Assembly (NCBI RefSeq): GCF_000718255.1
Contig: NZ_JOFJ01000009.1
Location: 124,001-188,000 of the forward strand
From: Spirillospora albida
GTDB taxonomy: Bacteria; Actinomycetota; Actinomycetes; Streptosporangiales; Streptosporangiaceae
Direction of reading: 5' to 3'
DNA: 64,000 nucleotides
Shown here: piece after piece, positions 35,335 through 43,346 of the stretch
How positions within the stretch are numbered: the first letter of the stretch is position 1
How the letters are laid out: the number at the start of each line of letters is the position of its first letter
Translations under genes and position numbers: made by a program
Notes under the pieces: generated by a model
The model's input: the letters and a program-made list of their open reading frames with translations, nothing else
What the model was told of the DNA's origin: nothing
Databases searched by the model: none

Positions 35335-36732
35335 ATGACGAATTCCCCCCAGGGCAACACCTATCTCGAGAAGGTCGTCGCGCAGCAGGCCGTGCTGGAG
35401 GACGACCTGCGGTCCCGGCGGGCCGCCGCGCCGGCCATGGCCGCTCCCGGCGGGCCGCCGCCGCCCGGCCCCCTCGCCAAGCGCGCCCGCGCGCTGACGC
35501 CCGCCGAAGGCCCGGCCCCCGGCCCCGTCGACGTGCGGATCAGCGGCTTCTGGCGGTGGAAGAACGTGCTCGTCCCGCCGAACGCGTTCGTCGTCCACAC
35601 GCGGCGCGGCCGCACCGAGCCGCTCCACATCGGCCTCGGCGTCTCGTTCCGGTTCAACCCGTCGACGGACTCGTTCCTCGTCGTCCCGGGCGCCACCCAG
35701 ACCATCCTGATCAACGCGTACTGCATCTGCCGGGAGCTGCAGGGCGTGCTCGTCCAGGGCTACGTCCAGTGGATCATCCAGGACTTCGGCACCGCCTACC
35801 GCAAGCTCGACTTCAGCGACGCCGACGACCCGATGCGCCTGGTGAACCTCCAGCTCCGCGAGCAGGCCGAGGCCGCGATCAAGGACAAGGTGTCCACGAT
35901 GGGCGTCCAGGAGGTCCTGTCGGACAAGCAGCCCATCATCGAGGAGCTGACGGCCCGGCTCCGCGCCGTCGCCGAGGGCGCCGAGGGCGGTGACCAGGGA
36001 CTCGGCCTCCGCATCGTCACCGTCCAGATCAAGGAGGCGGTGGTCAGCTCGTCCCGCCTCTGGGAGAACCTCCAGAAGCCGTACCGCGCCGAGCAGGGGC
36101 AGATCGCCCGGCTCGCCGAGCTGGAGGCCGAGGAGGCGATCTCCCGGCGCGAGATGGCCGCCGCCCGCCTCAAGGAGACGCAGCGCCTGGAGCACGAGCG
36201 TGAGCTCGCCGAGCTTCGCGCCCGCAACGAGTCGCAGCTGTTCGACACCGAGGCCGTCGAGAAGCTCCGCCGCACCAAGCGGGAGCACGACGACAGCCGC
36301 GAGGTCGCCGAGATGCAGACCGAGACGACGCTGCACGCCCTCCGCATGGAGCGCGAGCGCCACGCCGAGGAGGCCGAGACGGGACGCCTCCGCATCGAGC
36401 GCGAGCAGGAGCTCAAGCGCCTGGAGCTGGACGGCGAACTCGCGCTCGCGGACGCCCGCGCCCGGTCCCGGCACGAGCACGCCCTCCTCGACCTGGACCG
36501 CGACCGGATCCGCGCCGCCCTGGAGAACGACCGCAGCCCGGCCGCCGTCCAGACCCGCCTCATCGGCGCCCTGCCCGAGATCATGGCCCGGCTCCCGAAG
36601 CCGGACGAGCTCCGCACCGTCACCGTCGGCGGCGCCGACCAGACGTCGGTCGCGGGGCTCCTCACCCAGCTGACCGCCGTGATCGCCGCGCTGAGGAGCG
36701 CCGCGGAGGCGGGCGGGCCGGACCGGCGCTGA
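35335..36732 (+). CDS. SPFH/band-7-like protein with long coiled-coil
   Basis: 465 residues. After a Pro/Ala-rich disordered start (about 1-65), residues 70-230 resemble an SPFH/prohibitin domain (V-L-V-P-P-N-A-F-V-V-H-T-R-R-G and V-Q-W-I-I-Q-D-F-G-T-A-Y-R). The rest is a very charged coiled coil (E-L-E-A-E-E-A-I-S-R-R-E-M-A-A-A-R-L-K). SPFH proteins form membrane-associated ring scaffolds, but no membrane span is present. GAGGAG at 35325-35330. Co-transcription with ADP-ribosylglycohydrolase is likely. The function is unknown. Confidence 0.72.
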   Translation: MTNSPQGNTYLEKVVAQQAVLEDDLRSRRAAAPAMAAPGGPPPPGPLAKRARALTPAEGPAPGPVDVRISGFWRWKNVLVPPNAFVVHTRRGRTEPLHIGLGVSFRFNPSTDSFLVVPGATQTILINAYCICRELQGVLVQGYVQWIIQDFGTAYRKLDFSDADDPMRLVNLQLREQAEAAIKDKVSTMGVQEVLSDKQPIIEELTARLRAVAEGAEGGDQGLGLRIVTVQIKEAVVSSSRLWENLQKPYRAEQGQIARLAELEAEEAISRREMAAARLKETQRLEHERELAELRARNESQLFDTEAVEKLRRTKREHDDSREVAEMQTETTLHALRMERERHAEEAETGRLRIEREQELKRLELDGELALADARARSRHEHALLDLDRDRIRAALENDRSPAAVQTRLIGALPEIMARLPKPDELRTVTVGGADQTSVAGLLTQLTAVIAALRSAAEAGGPDRR

Positions 36733-36735
36733 CGC

Positions 36736-38505
36736 CTACGCGAGCAGCTCCTGAAGTTCCCGTACCGCGGTGCGGAGCTCGGCCGCGAACGCGTGCATGG
36801 CGTCCGCCACCGGCTCCGGAGTGCTCAGGTAGACGTTGAGCCGGTCCGGCAGCAGCACGTAGGCGACGCCGATGCACTGCGGGCTGGTCGAGCCGAACCC
36901 GAAGTACCGGATGTTCACGGACGGCGCGGAGCTGGTGCTGAGGTAGTCGTCCCGCATCGTGAGCCAGCCCGGCGACTCGAAGAACGGGAGCGGCTCGGTG
37001 CCCCCGCGCCGCTTGTGGATCAGCTGGAGCTCCCACAGGTGCTGCTCGGGCGCCTCGCCCGTCTGGCACTGCCTGGCGCGCCGGACGTGCGCGTCGGCGG
37101 CGGCGCGGAACGCCTCCGCGCGGGCGGCCCGGTCCGCGCCCGGGTCCGTCATGACGTCGGCGAACCGCACCACCTCGGGGGTCACGACCCGCATCGCCTC
37201 GGTCCGTCCGCGCCGGTACCGGCGCGTCGCGATCGACTCGTAGGTCGCGCCGGTGACGCCCTTGGCCCGCCGGTGCGCGAGCTGGTACGCCATCTGCGCG
37301 AACGCGTCCGGGGACGTCTTCAGCGCCTTCGCGCGGTTCCCGCCGAAGTCGTCGAACGACACGGTGGCCGTCGCGGTCGCGGCGCCGTACGCGGCGAACG
37401 CCTCCGCGGCGGCCGTCGCGGACGCGCGCAGCGGCCCGTCCAGGACGAACCGGACCGGCTCGATCGCCGGGACGCCCTGCGCGCGGGCGCCCGACCGCCG
37501 GGAGTGCTCCGCGGGCGGCGTCTCCAGGACGTCGTCGACGAAGCTGAGGATGGTGGTGCCGTCCAGGCCGCAGTGCTCGACGTTGATGCCGGCGGTGCCG
37601 TCGGCGAACACGATGAACGAGACGGCCTTGTCGAACCAGCGGTTCGCGCTGTCGCCGTGGAGGAGGTGGTCGCAGGCGTCCAGGGTGCTCTTCGGGACGA
37701 AGTCCTCCAGGCAGACGCAGAACAGCGCCGTCTCGATCGTGTCGAGCGCGTCGCCGTTGCCCCGCGCCAGGAGCGTCTCGCGGGCGGCGGCCCATTCGGC
37801 GCGGGCCATGGTCGTGAAGTGGCCGGGGGAGACGTCGTCGGCGGCCTCGCTCTTCAGGACGGCCTCGATGCCGGTGGTGAGCTCGTCCAGCGTGTGGGGG
37901 TGTCCGTCCGGGCCGATCACGTCCATCCGGAGGATGTTGCCGCGGAAGAACACCGCGATGTGGCGCGCCGTGGACGGGCCGGGCCATTCGTCCGAGTACG
38001 GCGCCCGCACGCCGTCCTGCTCGGCGCCCGGGATCCGGGTCGTGGAGAACAGGTACTTGTTCTGATCCATGGACAGCGGGACGCCGCGCTGGAGGACCGG
38101 CGCCACGTTCTCCCCGTCCAGGCGCAGCTTGTAGTCCACCGCGCCGGCGATGAGGCCGGCGGCGCGCTCCGCCTGCGCCTCGCCGGAGTCCTGGAAGAGG
38201 AAGAAGAAATTGGCGTTCAGCGCGATGCGGTCGCGGCGGCCGAGGTACCGGTACGGCCAGAACGTGTCCAGCCAGCTGTGCACGCCCTCGCCGGCGTCAT
38301 AGCGCTCCAGTTCGGCGTGCAGCTCCCGGCCGGGGCCGGCGGTGAACGCCTCCAGCGCCTCCCTCGTCTCCGCGAGCTCGGCATCGGTCAGCAGCGGCCC
38401 GCACCATTCCAGGAACCGCTCGGCGGTCGCGTCCAGCGAGGGCAGCGGGACGCGCGGAAGGGTGTCCTCGTTGCCGAAGGTACGGGCGGAGAGAGCGTCG
38501 TTCAC
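36736..38505 (-). CDS. Choline/carnitine O-acyltransferase family
   Basis: 589 residues, close to eukaryotic carnitine acyltransferases. The catalytic His (about 311) is in G-I-N-V-E-H-C-G-L-D-G-T-T. The N-terminal P-R-V-P-L-P-S-L-D-A-T, the D-S-G-E-A-Q-A-E-R-A-A-G-L region and the later Y-E-S-I-A-T-R-R-Y segment also fit. Such enzymes move an acyl group between CoA and the hydroxyl of carnitine or a related betaine. They are rare in bacteria outside special clusters. It is the last gene of a three-gene operon with a methyltransferase and a 2OG oxygenase, which suggests its acceptor is made by those two enzymes. Confidence 0.88.
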   Translation of the reverse strand: MNDALSARTFGNEDTLPRVPLPSLDATAERFLEWCGPLLTDAELAETREALEAFTAGPGRELHAELERYDAGEGVHSWLDTFWPYRYLGRRDRIALNANFFFLFQDSGEAQAERAAGLIAGAVDYKLRLDGENVAPVLQRGVPLSMDQNKYLFSTTRIPGAEQDGVRAPYSDEWPGPSTARHIAVFFRGNILRMDVIGPDGHPHTLDELTTGIEAVLKSEAADDVSPGHFTTMARAEWAAARETLLARGNGDALDTIETALFCVCLEDFVPKSTLDACDHLLHGDSANRWFDKAVSFIVFADGTAGINVEHCGLDGTTILSFVDDVLETPPAEHSRRSGARAQGVPAIEPVRFVLDGPLRASATAAAEAFAAYGAATATATVSFDDFGGNRAKALKTSPDAFAQMAYQLAHRRAKGVTGATYESIATRRYRRGRTEAMRVVTPEVVRFADVMTDPGADRAARAEAFRAAADAHVRRARQCQTGEAPEQHLWELQLIHKRRGGTEPLPFFESPGWLTMRDDYLSTSSAPSVNIRYFGFGSTSPQCIGVAYVLLPDRLNVYLSTPEPVADAMHAFAAELRTAVRELQELLA

Positions 38506-38520
38506 GGGTTCCTCGGGGAT

Positions 38521-39330
38521 TCAGTCGGTCGGTCGGGAAAGGAAGAGTTCGGCGTACAGCCAGCCGCCGGTCTCGGCGCCGGCGGGATCGACGCCGATGT
38601 CGGCGAGCCGGTCCAGGACGAGTTCCCGTTCCCGGGGCGTCGCGAACCGCCGCTGCCGGAACAGGCCCTCGTGCCGGACGGTGGTGTACCCGGCGTCGGC
38701 CAGGGTGTCGGCCACGGAGTCGAAAGGGAACATGCGCAGCACGAAATGCGCCATCCACGGCAGGCGCCCCTCGTTCGCGGCGACGATCCTGGACAGCGTC
38801 TTCTCGGTGACGTAGCCGAGGCAGCCGGTGGAGATGACGAGGTCCGCCTCGGCGAGCCGGACGGCCTGCTCGGCCGTGGGGTCCCCGCTCTCCAGATCGG
38901 CGTGGACGGCGCCGTCCAGCAACCCGGCGTCGAGAGCGTAGGAAAGGGCCTGCTCGGACGCGTCCAGGCCGATGAAGCGAAGACGGTTCGCGCGCGCCCC
39001 GGAACGGACGAGTTCCCGGTCGCGGGATAACAGCGCCTCCCTTTCCAGGGCCTGTGCCCCGGGACCGCTGTAGCGGTCGTAGAGGTCGTCCATCGTGACG
39101 CCGTGCTTCAGCAGCGCCGCGTTGATGCCGTACGAGCAGCCGATGTCCAGCACGGTCGGCTCGGGTGTTCCCCGCGCCTCCCGGTATTCGTCGGCGAGCG
39201 CCGCGAAGTGCGGCCTCGCCAGCTCGGGGATGCGGTAGCCGAGCCCCCGCAGCGTGCCGAAATAGGCGCGCGGATCGGGCTCGGTGTAGATGTGGTCGAG
39301 CGAGACCTTGCCGGTCGGATCGACGTCCAT
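38521..39330 (-). CDS. Class I SAM-dependent methyltransferase
   Basis: 269 residues. Motif I is V-L-D-I-G-C-S-Y-G-I-N-A (about 59-70), followed by the acidic G-L-D-A-S strand and the later D-L-V-I-S-T-G-C-L-G-Y-V. The long N-terminal part (D-H-I-Y-T-E-P-D-P-R-A-Y-F) is not a standard O- or N-methyltransferase signature I know. In the operon it lies between the 2OG oxygenase (30 bp upstream) and the carnitine-type acyltransferase (15 bp downstream). An N-methyltransferase making a quaternary amine would fit, but that is inference. Confidence 0.82.
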   Translation of the reverse strand: MDVDPTGKVSLDHIYTEPDPRAYFGTLRGLGYRIPELARPHFAALADEYREARGTPEPTVLDIGCSYGINAALLKHGVTMDDLYDRYSGPGAQALEREALLSRDRELVRSGARANRLRFIGLDASEQALSYALDAGLLDGAVHADLESGDPTAEQAVRLAEADLVISTGCLGYVTEKTLSRIVAANEGRLPWMAHFVLRMFPFDSVADTLADAGYTTVRHEGLFRQRRFATPRERELVLDRLADIGVDPAGAETGGWLYAELFLSRPTD

Positions 39331-39360
39331 GCTCGTGCCCCGCCTCTCAGTAGCGCCGCA

Positions 39361-40248
39361 TCAGTCGAGGAGCCCGTCGACCCGGACGGCGCGCTCGGCG
39401 GCCGCCAGGTGCTCGGGCAGGACCCGGCCGAACAGCTGCCGTGTCCGCTCCACGCTGCCGACCACGCCGGGGCGCTCGCTGTAGGCGAGGATCGCGGTGT
39501 GCCTGGCCGTCCCGCCGCCCACCTCGCGGACCCGGTGCAGCGCGTACCGGCCCTTGAACAACTGGAGGTCGCCGGGGTTCAGGGTGAGCGCCCGGACGAG
39601 CCGGCCGCCGTTCCCGGTGAGCACGTCCCGCACGTCGCCGAAGTTCTCCGCCTCGGCGGACCGGATGTTCGGGCAGTACTCGAACACCCCGCCCGCGTCC
39701 GCCTCCTGCGTCAGCAGGCTCACCGTGAACTCGTTGGTGTCGAAATGCCAGGGGTGCTCCATCCCCGGCTTGACGACGTTGAGGCACAACCCCGACAGCG
39801 GGTCGGCCAATTCGTGGACGCGGGGGAGGCCGAAGCAGCTCGCGACGAATCGCTGGAACGGCTCGCTCGTGTAGAGCCGGTGGACGATGAAATGATCCGG
39901 GATCAGGTCCCGGGCGACGAACGCGTTGCCGCGCTGGATCGTGATGCGCCCGGGATGGTCGTCCGGTAATGGCGTCCGAATATCGATGTTGTATGCGTTG
40001 ACCGTTTCGACGTCATAGTGCGCCCGGGGCGCGACTTCCGCGCCTTCGGCCCGCAGCGCTTCGTGGAGTTCCGGCCGGATGAAGTCCGGCAGGACGCTGC
40101 ATCCGGTATCGGCGAGCTCCGCCCGCACCCGGGAGACGACGCCGGACCAGCCGGAACCGTCCGGTTCCAGCAGCGGATACCGCTCCGTGTCCACGAACCG
40201 TTCGAGTTCTCCGGCGTCTTCGGCCGTTCCGGTATCCGCTGCGCGCAT
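39361..40248 (-). CDS. 2-oxoglutarate/Fe(II)-dependent oxygenase
   Basis: 295 residues. The iron triad is visible as H-F-D (in P-W-H-F-D-T-N-E-F) and a distal His (Y-A-L-H-R-V), with a 2OG-binding Arg in R-H-T-A-I-L-A-Y-S-E about 15 residues later. The HxD form means a hydroxylase or desaturase, not the HxG halogenase form. It is the first gene of the operon. The start is ATG 40248 behind GAAGGGAA, and not the GTG one codon earlier. The family resembles phytanoyl-CoA-type and amino-acid hydroxylases; the substrate is unknown. Confidence 0.82.
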   Translation of the reverse strand: MRAADTGTAEDAGELERFVDTERYPLLEPDGSGWSGVVSRVRAELADTGCSVLPDFIRPELHEALRAEGAEVAPRAHYDVETVNAYNIDIRTPLPDDHPGRITIQRGNAFVARDLIPDHFIVHRLYTSEPFQRFVASCFGLPRVHELADPLSGLCLNVVKPGMEHPWHFDTNEFTVSLLTQEADAGGVFEYCPNIRSAEAENFGDVRDVLTGNGGRLVRALTLNPGDLQLFKGRYALHRVREVGGGTARHTAILAYSERPGVVGSVERTRQLFGRVLPEHLAAAERAVRVDGLLD

Positions 40249-40371
40249 CACGTTCCCTTCGCGACCCCGACCTCAGACGGGTTCTAGCACAGTCATCACC
40301 TCCATTTCGGTCCTAATTTCGGGCACCCTTTATTCGGCCAATGCGGGGCCCGTGCCGTGACCAGTGCCGAC

Positions 40372-40413
40372 GGCCACACCGGACGGGCGGCGGAACGCCC
40401 GTCCGGTGTGGCC
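40372..40413. terminator. Perfect terminator hairpin after the Ag85-like esterase gene
   Basis: An 18-bp perfect stem (40372-40389 with 40396-40413) and a six-base loop, 21 bases past the stop of the minus-strand esterase gene. It isolates that gene from the 2OG-oxygenase operon further along the same strand. Confidence 0.8.
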
Positions 40414-40434
40414 GATCTCACTCGGGGCCCGGAA

Positions 40435-41394
40435 TCACAGCCCGAGCGCCCCCGTCAGCGTCGGGTACGCCTCGTGCAGATCGCGCTGCCAGTACGGCCA
40501 GGTGTGCTGACCGTCGAAGAACCGGGCGGTCACCGGCACCCCGAGCTCCCGCAGCCGCTGCACGAACGCGCGGCCGTGGTCCTCGACGGCGGCCTCCACC
40601 GGGTCGGTGAACGGCCAGCCGCCGAGCGAGCCCGCTTTCCCGTTCCCGCTCGCGACCCACAGCCGCACCCCGGCGAGCCGTCCCGCCAGGTCGTACGGGT
40701 TGTGCGCGTGCCAGATCGCGGCCTGGTCGTCGGGGTCGCCCCACACCCGCCGCCAGTCGGTGCCGGGGCACGACAGCGACGGCCCGTAGCCGATCGAGTC
40801 GTCGCCCGGCTCGTGCCCGTACAGGGTGTGCAGGTAGCCGCTGAACGCCGCCGCCGCCCGGAACATCCCCGGGTGCCGCGCCGCGTACAGCATGGCGCCG
40901 AGCCCGCCCATGGAGTTGCCGGCGATGGCGCGCGCCGTCCCGGCCCGGTAGCCGCCTTCGAGGATCTTCCGGAGCTCGGTCAGATGGAACGTCTCCCAGG
41001 CCGGCGCGCCGCCGTCCCCGTGGTTCCACCAGTCGGAGTAGTTGCCGCAGCGCCCGCCGTTCGGCATGACGACGATGACGCCGGTGTCCGCGGTGAGCCG
41101 CGCGACGTCGGTGTCGCGCGTCCAGGCGGTGTAGTCGTCGACGCCGCCGTGCAGCAGCCACAGCGTCGGCCAGGTCCGGGACGCGGTACGGGACCAGCCG
41201 GGCGGCAGCAGCAGCCGCACCTTCTGGCGGCCGGCCATGGCGGGCGATTCGATGGTCAGGTCGAGCGTGCGGGACGCCACGGTCGTCTCGGCGACGACAC
41301 GCGCTTGCGCGGCGGCCGCGGGAACGGCCGGCAGCAGCGGGAGGAGCAGGCTGAGAACCCCCAGCAGGAGTGCAGGGCAGGAACGACGGAACAC
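40435..41394 (-). CDS. Secreted Ag85-like alpha/beta-hydrolase esterase
   Basis: 319 residues from GTG 41394. This start gives a short basic tip, a clean hydrophobic core (L-L-L-G-V-L-S-L-L-L-P-L-L-P) and a likely signal-peptidase site after A-A-A-A, with GGAAGG 11 bases upstream. An ATG at 41442 would add 16 residues before the signal and has no Shine-Dalgarno. The nucleophile elbow is G-N-S-M-G-G and the catalytic His is in F-D-G-Q-H-T-W-P-Y-W. The W-L-L-H-G-G-V-D-D-Y layout matches the esterase/antigen-85 family, whose members include mycolyltransferases and simple esterases. Followed by a terminator. Confidence 0.82.
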   Translation of the reverse strand: MFRRSCPALLLGVLSLLLPLLPAVPAAAAQARVVAETTVASRTLDLTIESPAMAGRQKVRLLLPPGWSRTASRTWPTLWLLHGGVDDYTAWTRDTDVARLTADTGVIVVMPNGGRCGNYSDWWNHGDGGAPAWETFHLTELRKILEGGYRAGTARAIAGNSMGGLGAMLYAARHPGMFRAAAAFSGYLHTLYGHEPGDDSIGYGPSLSCPGTDWRRVWGDPDDQAAIWHAHNPYDLAGRLAGVRLWVASGNGKAGSLGGWPFTDPVEAAVEDHGRAFVQRLRELGVPVTARFFDGQHTWPYWQRDLHEAYPTLTGALGL

Positions 41395-41442
41395 AGGGGT
41401 GGGTGCCTTCCGGAAACAGCCGGACAGGGTGGGGCCGGCCAT

Positions 41443-41971
41443 TTGAAAAAGGGGCCGCCGTCGTGCGGCGAATGGTGCCGTCCGGCACCGATGGTGCCGA
41501 ACGCCTTCGGGTCGCTACGGGCCCGGTGTCACAGCTGAACAACGGATTCCTAAGGAATGCGTTCCCGCTCCGCAGCAGTTCAAAGCGTCCATCCCAGTGA
41601 CAACTGGAAAAGTCGGCCGCGCGCCCGCGCCGCGGTCCCGGCCGCCGTCGGCCGCCGGCGTCCGTGCGGCGGGCGCGACGATCGGCCCTCATCGTCCGCG
41701 ACGACGGCGGGCGACCCGTGATGGCCGGATCGCGCAAGCCGGACCCGGACGCATCGGGCGGTCCGGGGCCCCACGGCGCTCGGTCGGTGACCGATCGCGG
41801 CCTCGCGGTTGCGGGAGTCGGGGGGATGCAGTGGAATGAGGGGCGCTTGCGCGTGATGAGCGCGTTTATTGTACTTTTTGCCAATACTTGCGGATGTTGT
41901 CGCCGGGGCAGTAGTTTTCTCTGGGCGAGCGGAGCGCCGGGCCGAGCACGGCCTGACCGGCTGGGGAGTCC
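41443..41971. other. 529-bp divergent intergenic region between two Ag85-like esterase genes
   Basis: No gene seen. It holds a 13-bp palindrome ATTCCTAAGGAAT at 41546-41558 that could bind a regulator, and an AT-rich patch around 41865-41895 that is a plausible promoter for the plus-strand esterase. Weak open frames in it have poor codon bias. Confidence 0.4.
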
Positions 41972-43228
41972 ATGAAGAAGCGAACCGACAGGAAGATCGC
42001 CATCGCCGGGTCGGTGGCGGCGGCCGTCGTGCTGCCCGCCGTCATGGTGGGCCTCGCGCAGGCCGGGGTGGGCGTTCCCGGCACCGGGAAGCCGGACGCC
42101 GCGTCCAACCTCGCGCCGCTCCCCACCTTCGGGCCGGCGCAGCAGAACGCGCCCGTCCCCGCGACGTCGCCGAGCGGCACGCCGACGATCAAGCCGCCCG
42201 CCAAGCCGCTGACGAGCAACCCGTTCAGCACCGGCCCCGGCAGGCCGTCGTCGGACAATCCCGACCTCAACACGCACAAGCGCGGCAAGAAGGCGCACCT
42301 CCCGGCGAAGGAGGCGGAGCTCCCGACCAAGTTCAAGAAGGCCGACGACGGCGCGAAGATCACCGCGTTGAAGAAGGTCTCCAAGAACATGTTCGACGTG
42401 ACGATCGCCTCGCCGGCGCTCGGCGCGTCCGTGCAGACGCGGGTGCTCATCCCGGCCGGCTGGAAGCTCGACTCGAGCTCCGCGTACCCGGTCGTGTACG
42501 CCTTCCACGGCGGCAACAACAACTACCTGTCCTGGACGAAGGACTCGAACCTCCTCAGCGTCGCCTCCGGCTACAACGCGATGGTCGTCATGCCGGAGGG
42601 CGGCTGGAACGGGTCGTACACCAACTGGTGGAACGACGGCAGGGGCGGCATCCCGATGTGGGAGACCTTCCACATCAACGAGGTCATCCCGCTGATGGAG
42701 CGCAACTTCCACGCGGGTCCGGCGCGGGCCGCGATCGGCCTGTCGTCCGGCGGGCAGGGCGCCGTCACCTACGCGCAGCGGCACCCGGGGCTGTTCAAGT
42801 ACGTCGCGTCCTACAGCGGCGCGCTCAACATCACCGCGCCCGGCATGCCGTCGATGCTGATGCAGATGAACCAGAAGGCCGGCGACGACATCTGGGGCGA
42901 CCCGGCGCGCGACCGCGCGAACTGGCAGGCCCACGACGCGGCGGTCATGGCGGCGAAGCTCAAGGGCGTCGGTGTCTACGTCTCCTGCGGCAACGGCGAG
43001 GTCGGCCCGTACGACAACCCCGGCATGAAGCCGTGGGACGCCGGCCGGTTCGGCGAGCAGCTCGCCCACACGATGAACGTCAACTTCGTGGAGGCCGCGC
43101 GCAAGGCGGGCGTGAACGTCACCGCGAACATGTACGGCGCGGGCACCCACAAATGGGCGTACTGGAAGCGCGAGCTGACCGCGAGCTGGCCCGCGATCAC
43201 CGGGGCGATCGGCGCGAAGAAGTCCTGA
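41972..43228 (+). CDS. Secreted Ag85-like esterase with disordered N-terminal linker
   Basis: 418 residues. A signal peptide (basic K-K-R-T-D-R-K, hydrophobic core, A-Q-A cleavage site) is followed by about 85 Pro/Thr/Ser/Lys-rich residues, probably a flexible cell-wall-spanning linker, and then an esterase domain with nucleophile G-L-S-S-G-G and catalytic His in G-A-G-T-H-K-W-A-Y-W. The catalytic domain is similar in layout to the divergent gene upstream (Y-A-F-H-G-G-N-N-N-Y, N-W-W-N-D-G), so the two look like old duplicates. Start ATG with GGGGAG six bases before. Confidence 0.83.
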   Translation: MKKRTDRKIAIAGSVAAAVVLPAVMVGLAQAGVGVPGTGKPDAASNLAPLPTFGPAQQNAPVPATSPSGTPTIKPPAKPLTSNPFSTGPGRPSSDNPDLNTHKRGKKAHLPAKEAELPTKFKKADDGAKITALKKVSKNMFDVTIASPALGASVQTRVLIPAGWKLDSSSAYPVVYAFHGGNNNYLSWTKDSNLLSVASGYNAMVVMPEGGWNGSYTNWWNDGRGGIPMWETFHINEVIPLMERNFHAGPARAAIGLSSGGQGAVTYAQRHPGLFKYVASYSGALNITAPGMPSMLMQMNQKAGDDIWGDPARDRANWQAHDAAVMAAKLKGVGVYVSCGNGEVGPYDNPGMKPWDAGRFGEQLAHTMNVNFVEAARKAGVNVTANMYGAGTHKWAYWKRELTASWPAITGAIGAKKS

Positions 43229-43238
43229 TCCCTCTCCG

Positions 43239-43262
43239 CCGCGCGTGAACGTTCTCGCGCGG
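43239..43262. terminator. Weak hairpin after the esterase gene
   Basis: CCGCGCG (43239-43245) pairs with CGCGCGG (43256-43262) around a ten-base loop and is followed by five A. It lies 10 bases after the esterase stop. The stem is short, so the call is tentative. Confidence 0.35.
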
Positions 43263-43346
43263 AAAAACCCGTCGTCATTCCTCCGGCCGCGCCGTTAAAG
43301 TCGCGGAGCCGTACAAGACGGATTCCCGGAGGAGGGCCGATTTCCC

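Noticed and set aside
40418..43150. A 910-codon minus-strand open frame over both esterases
   Set aside because: Low-complexity Arg-rich translation, antisense to one esterase and out of frame with the other. No motif.
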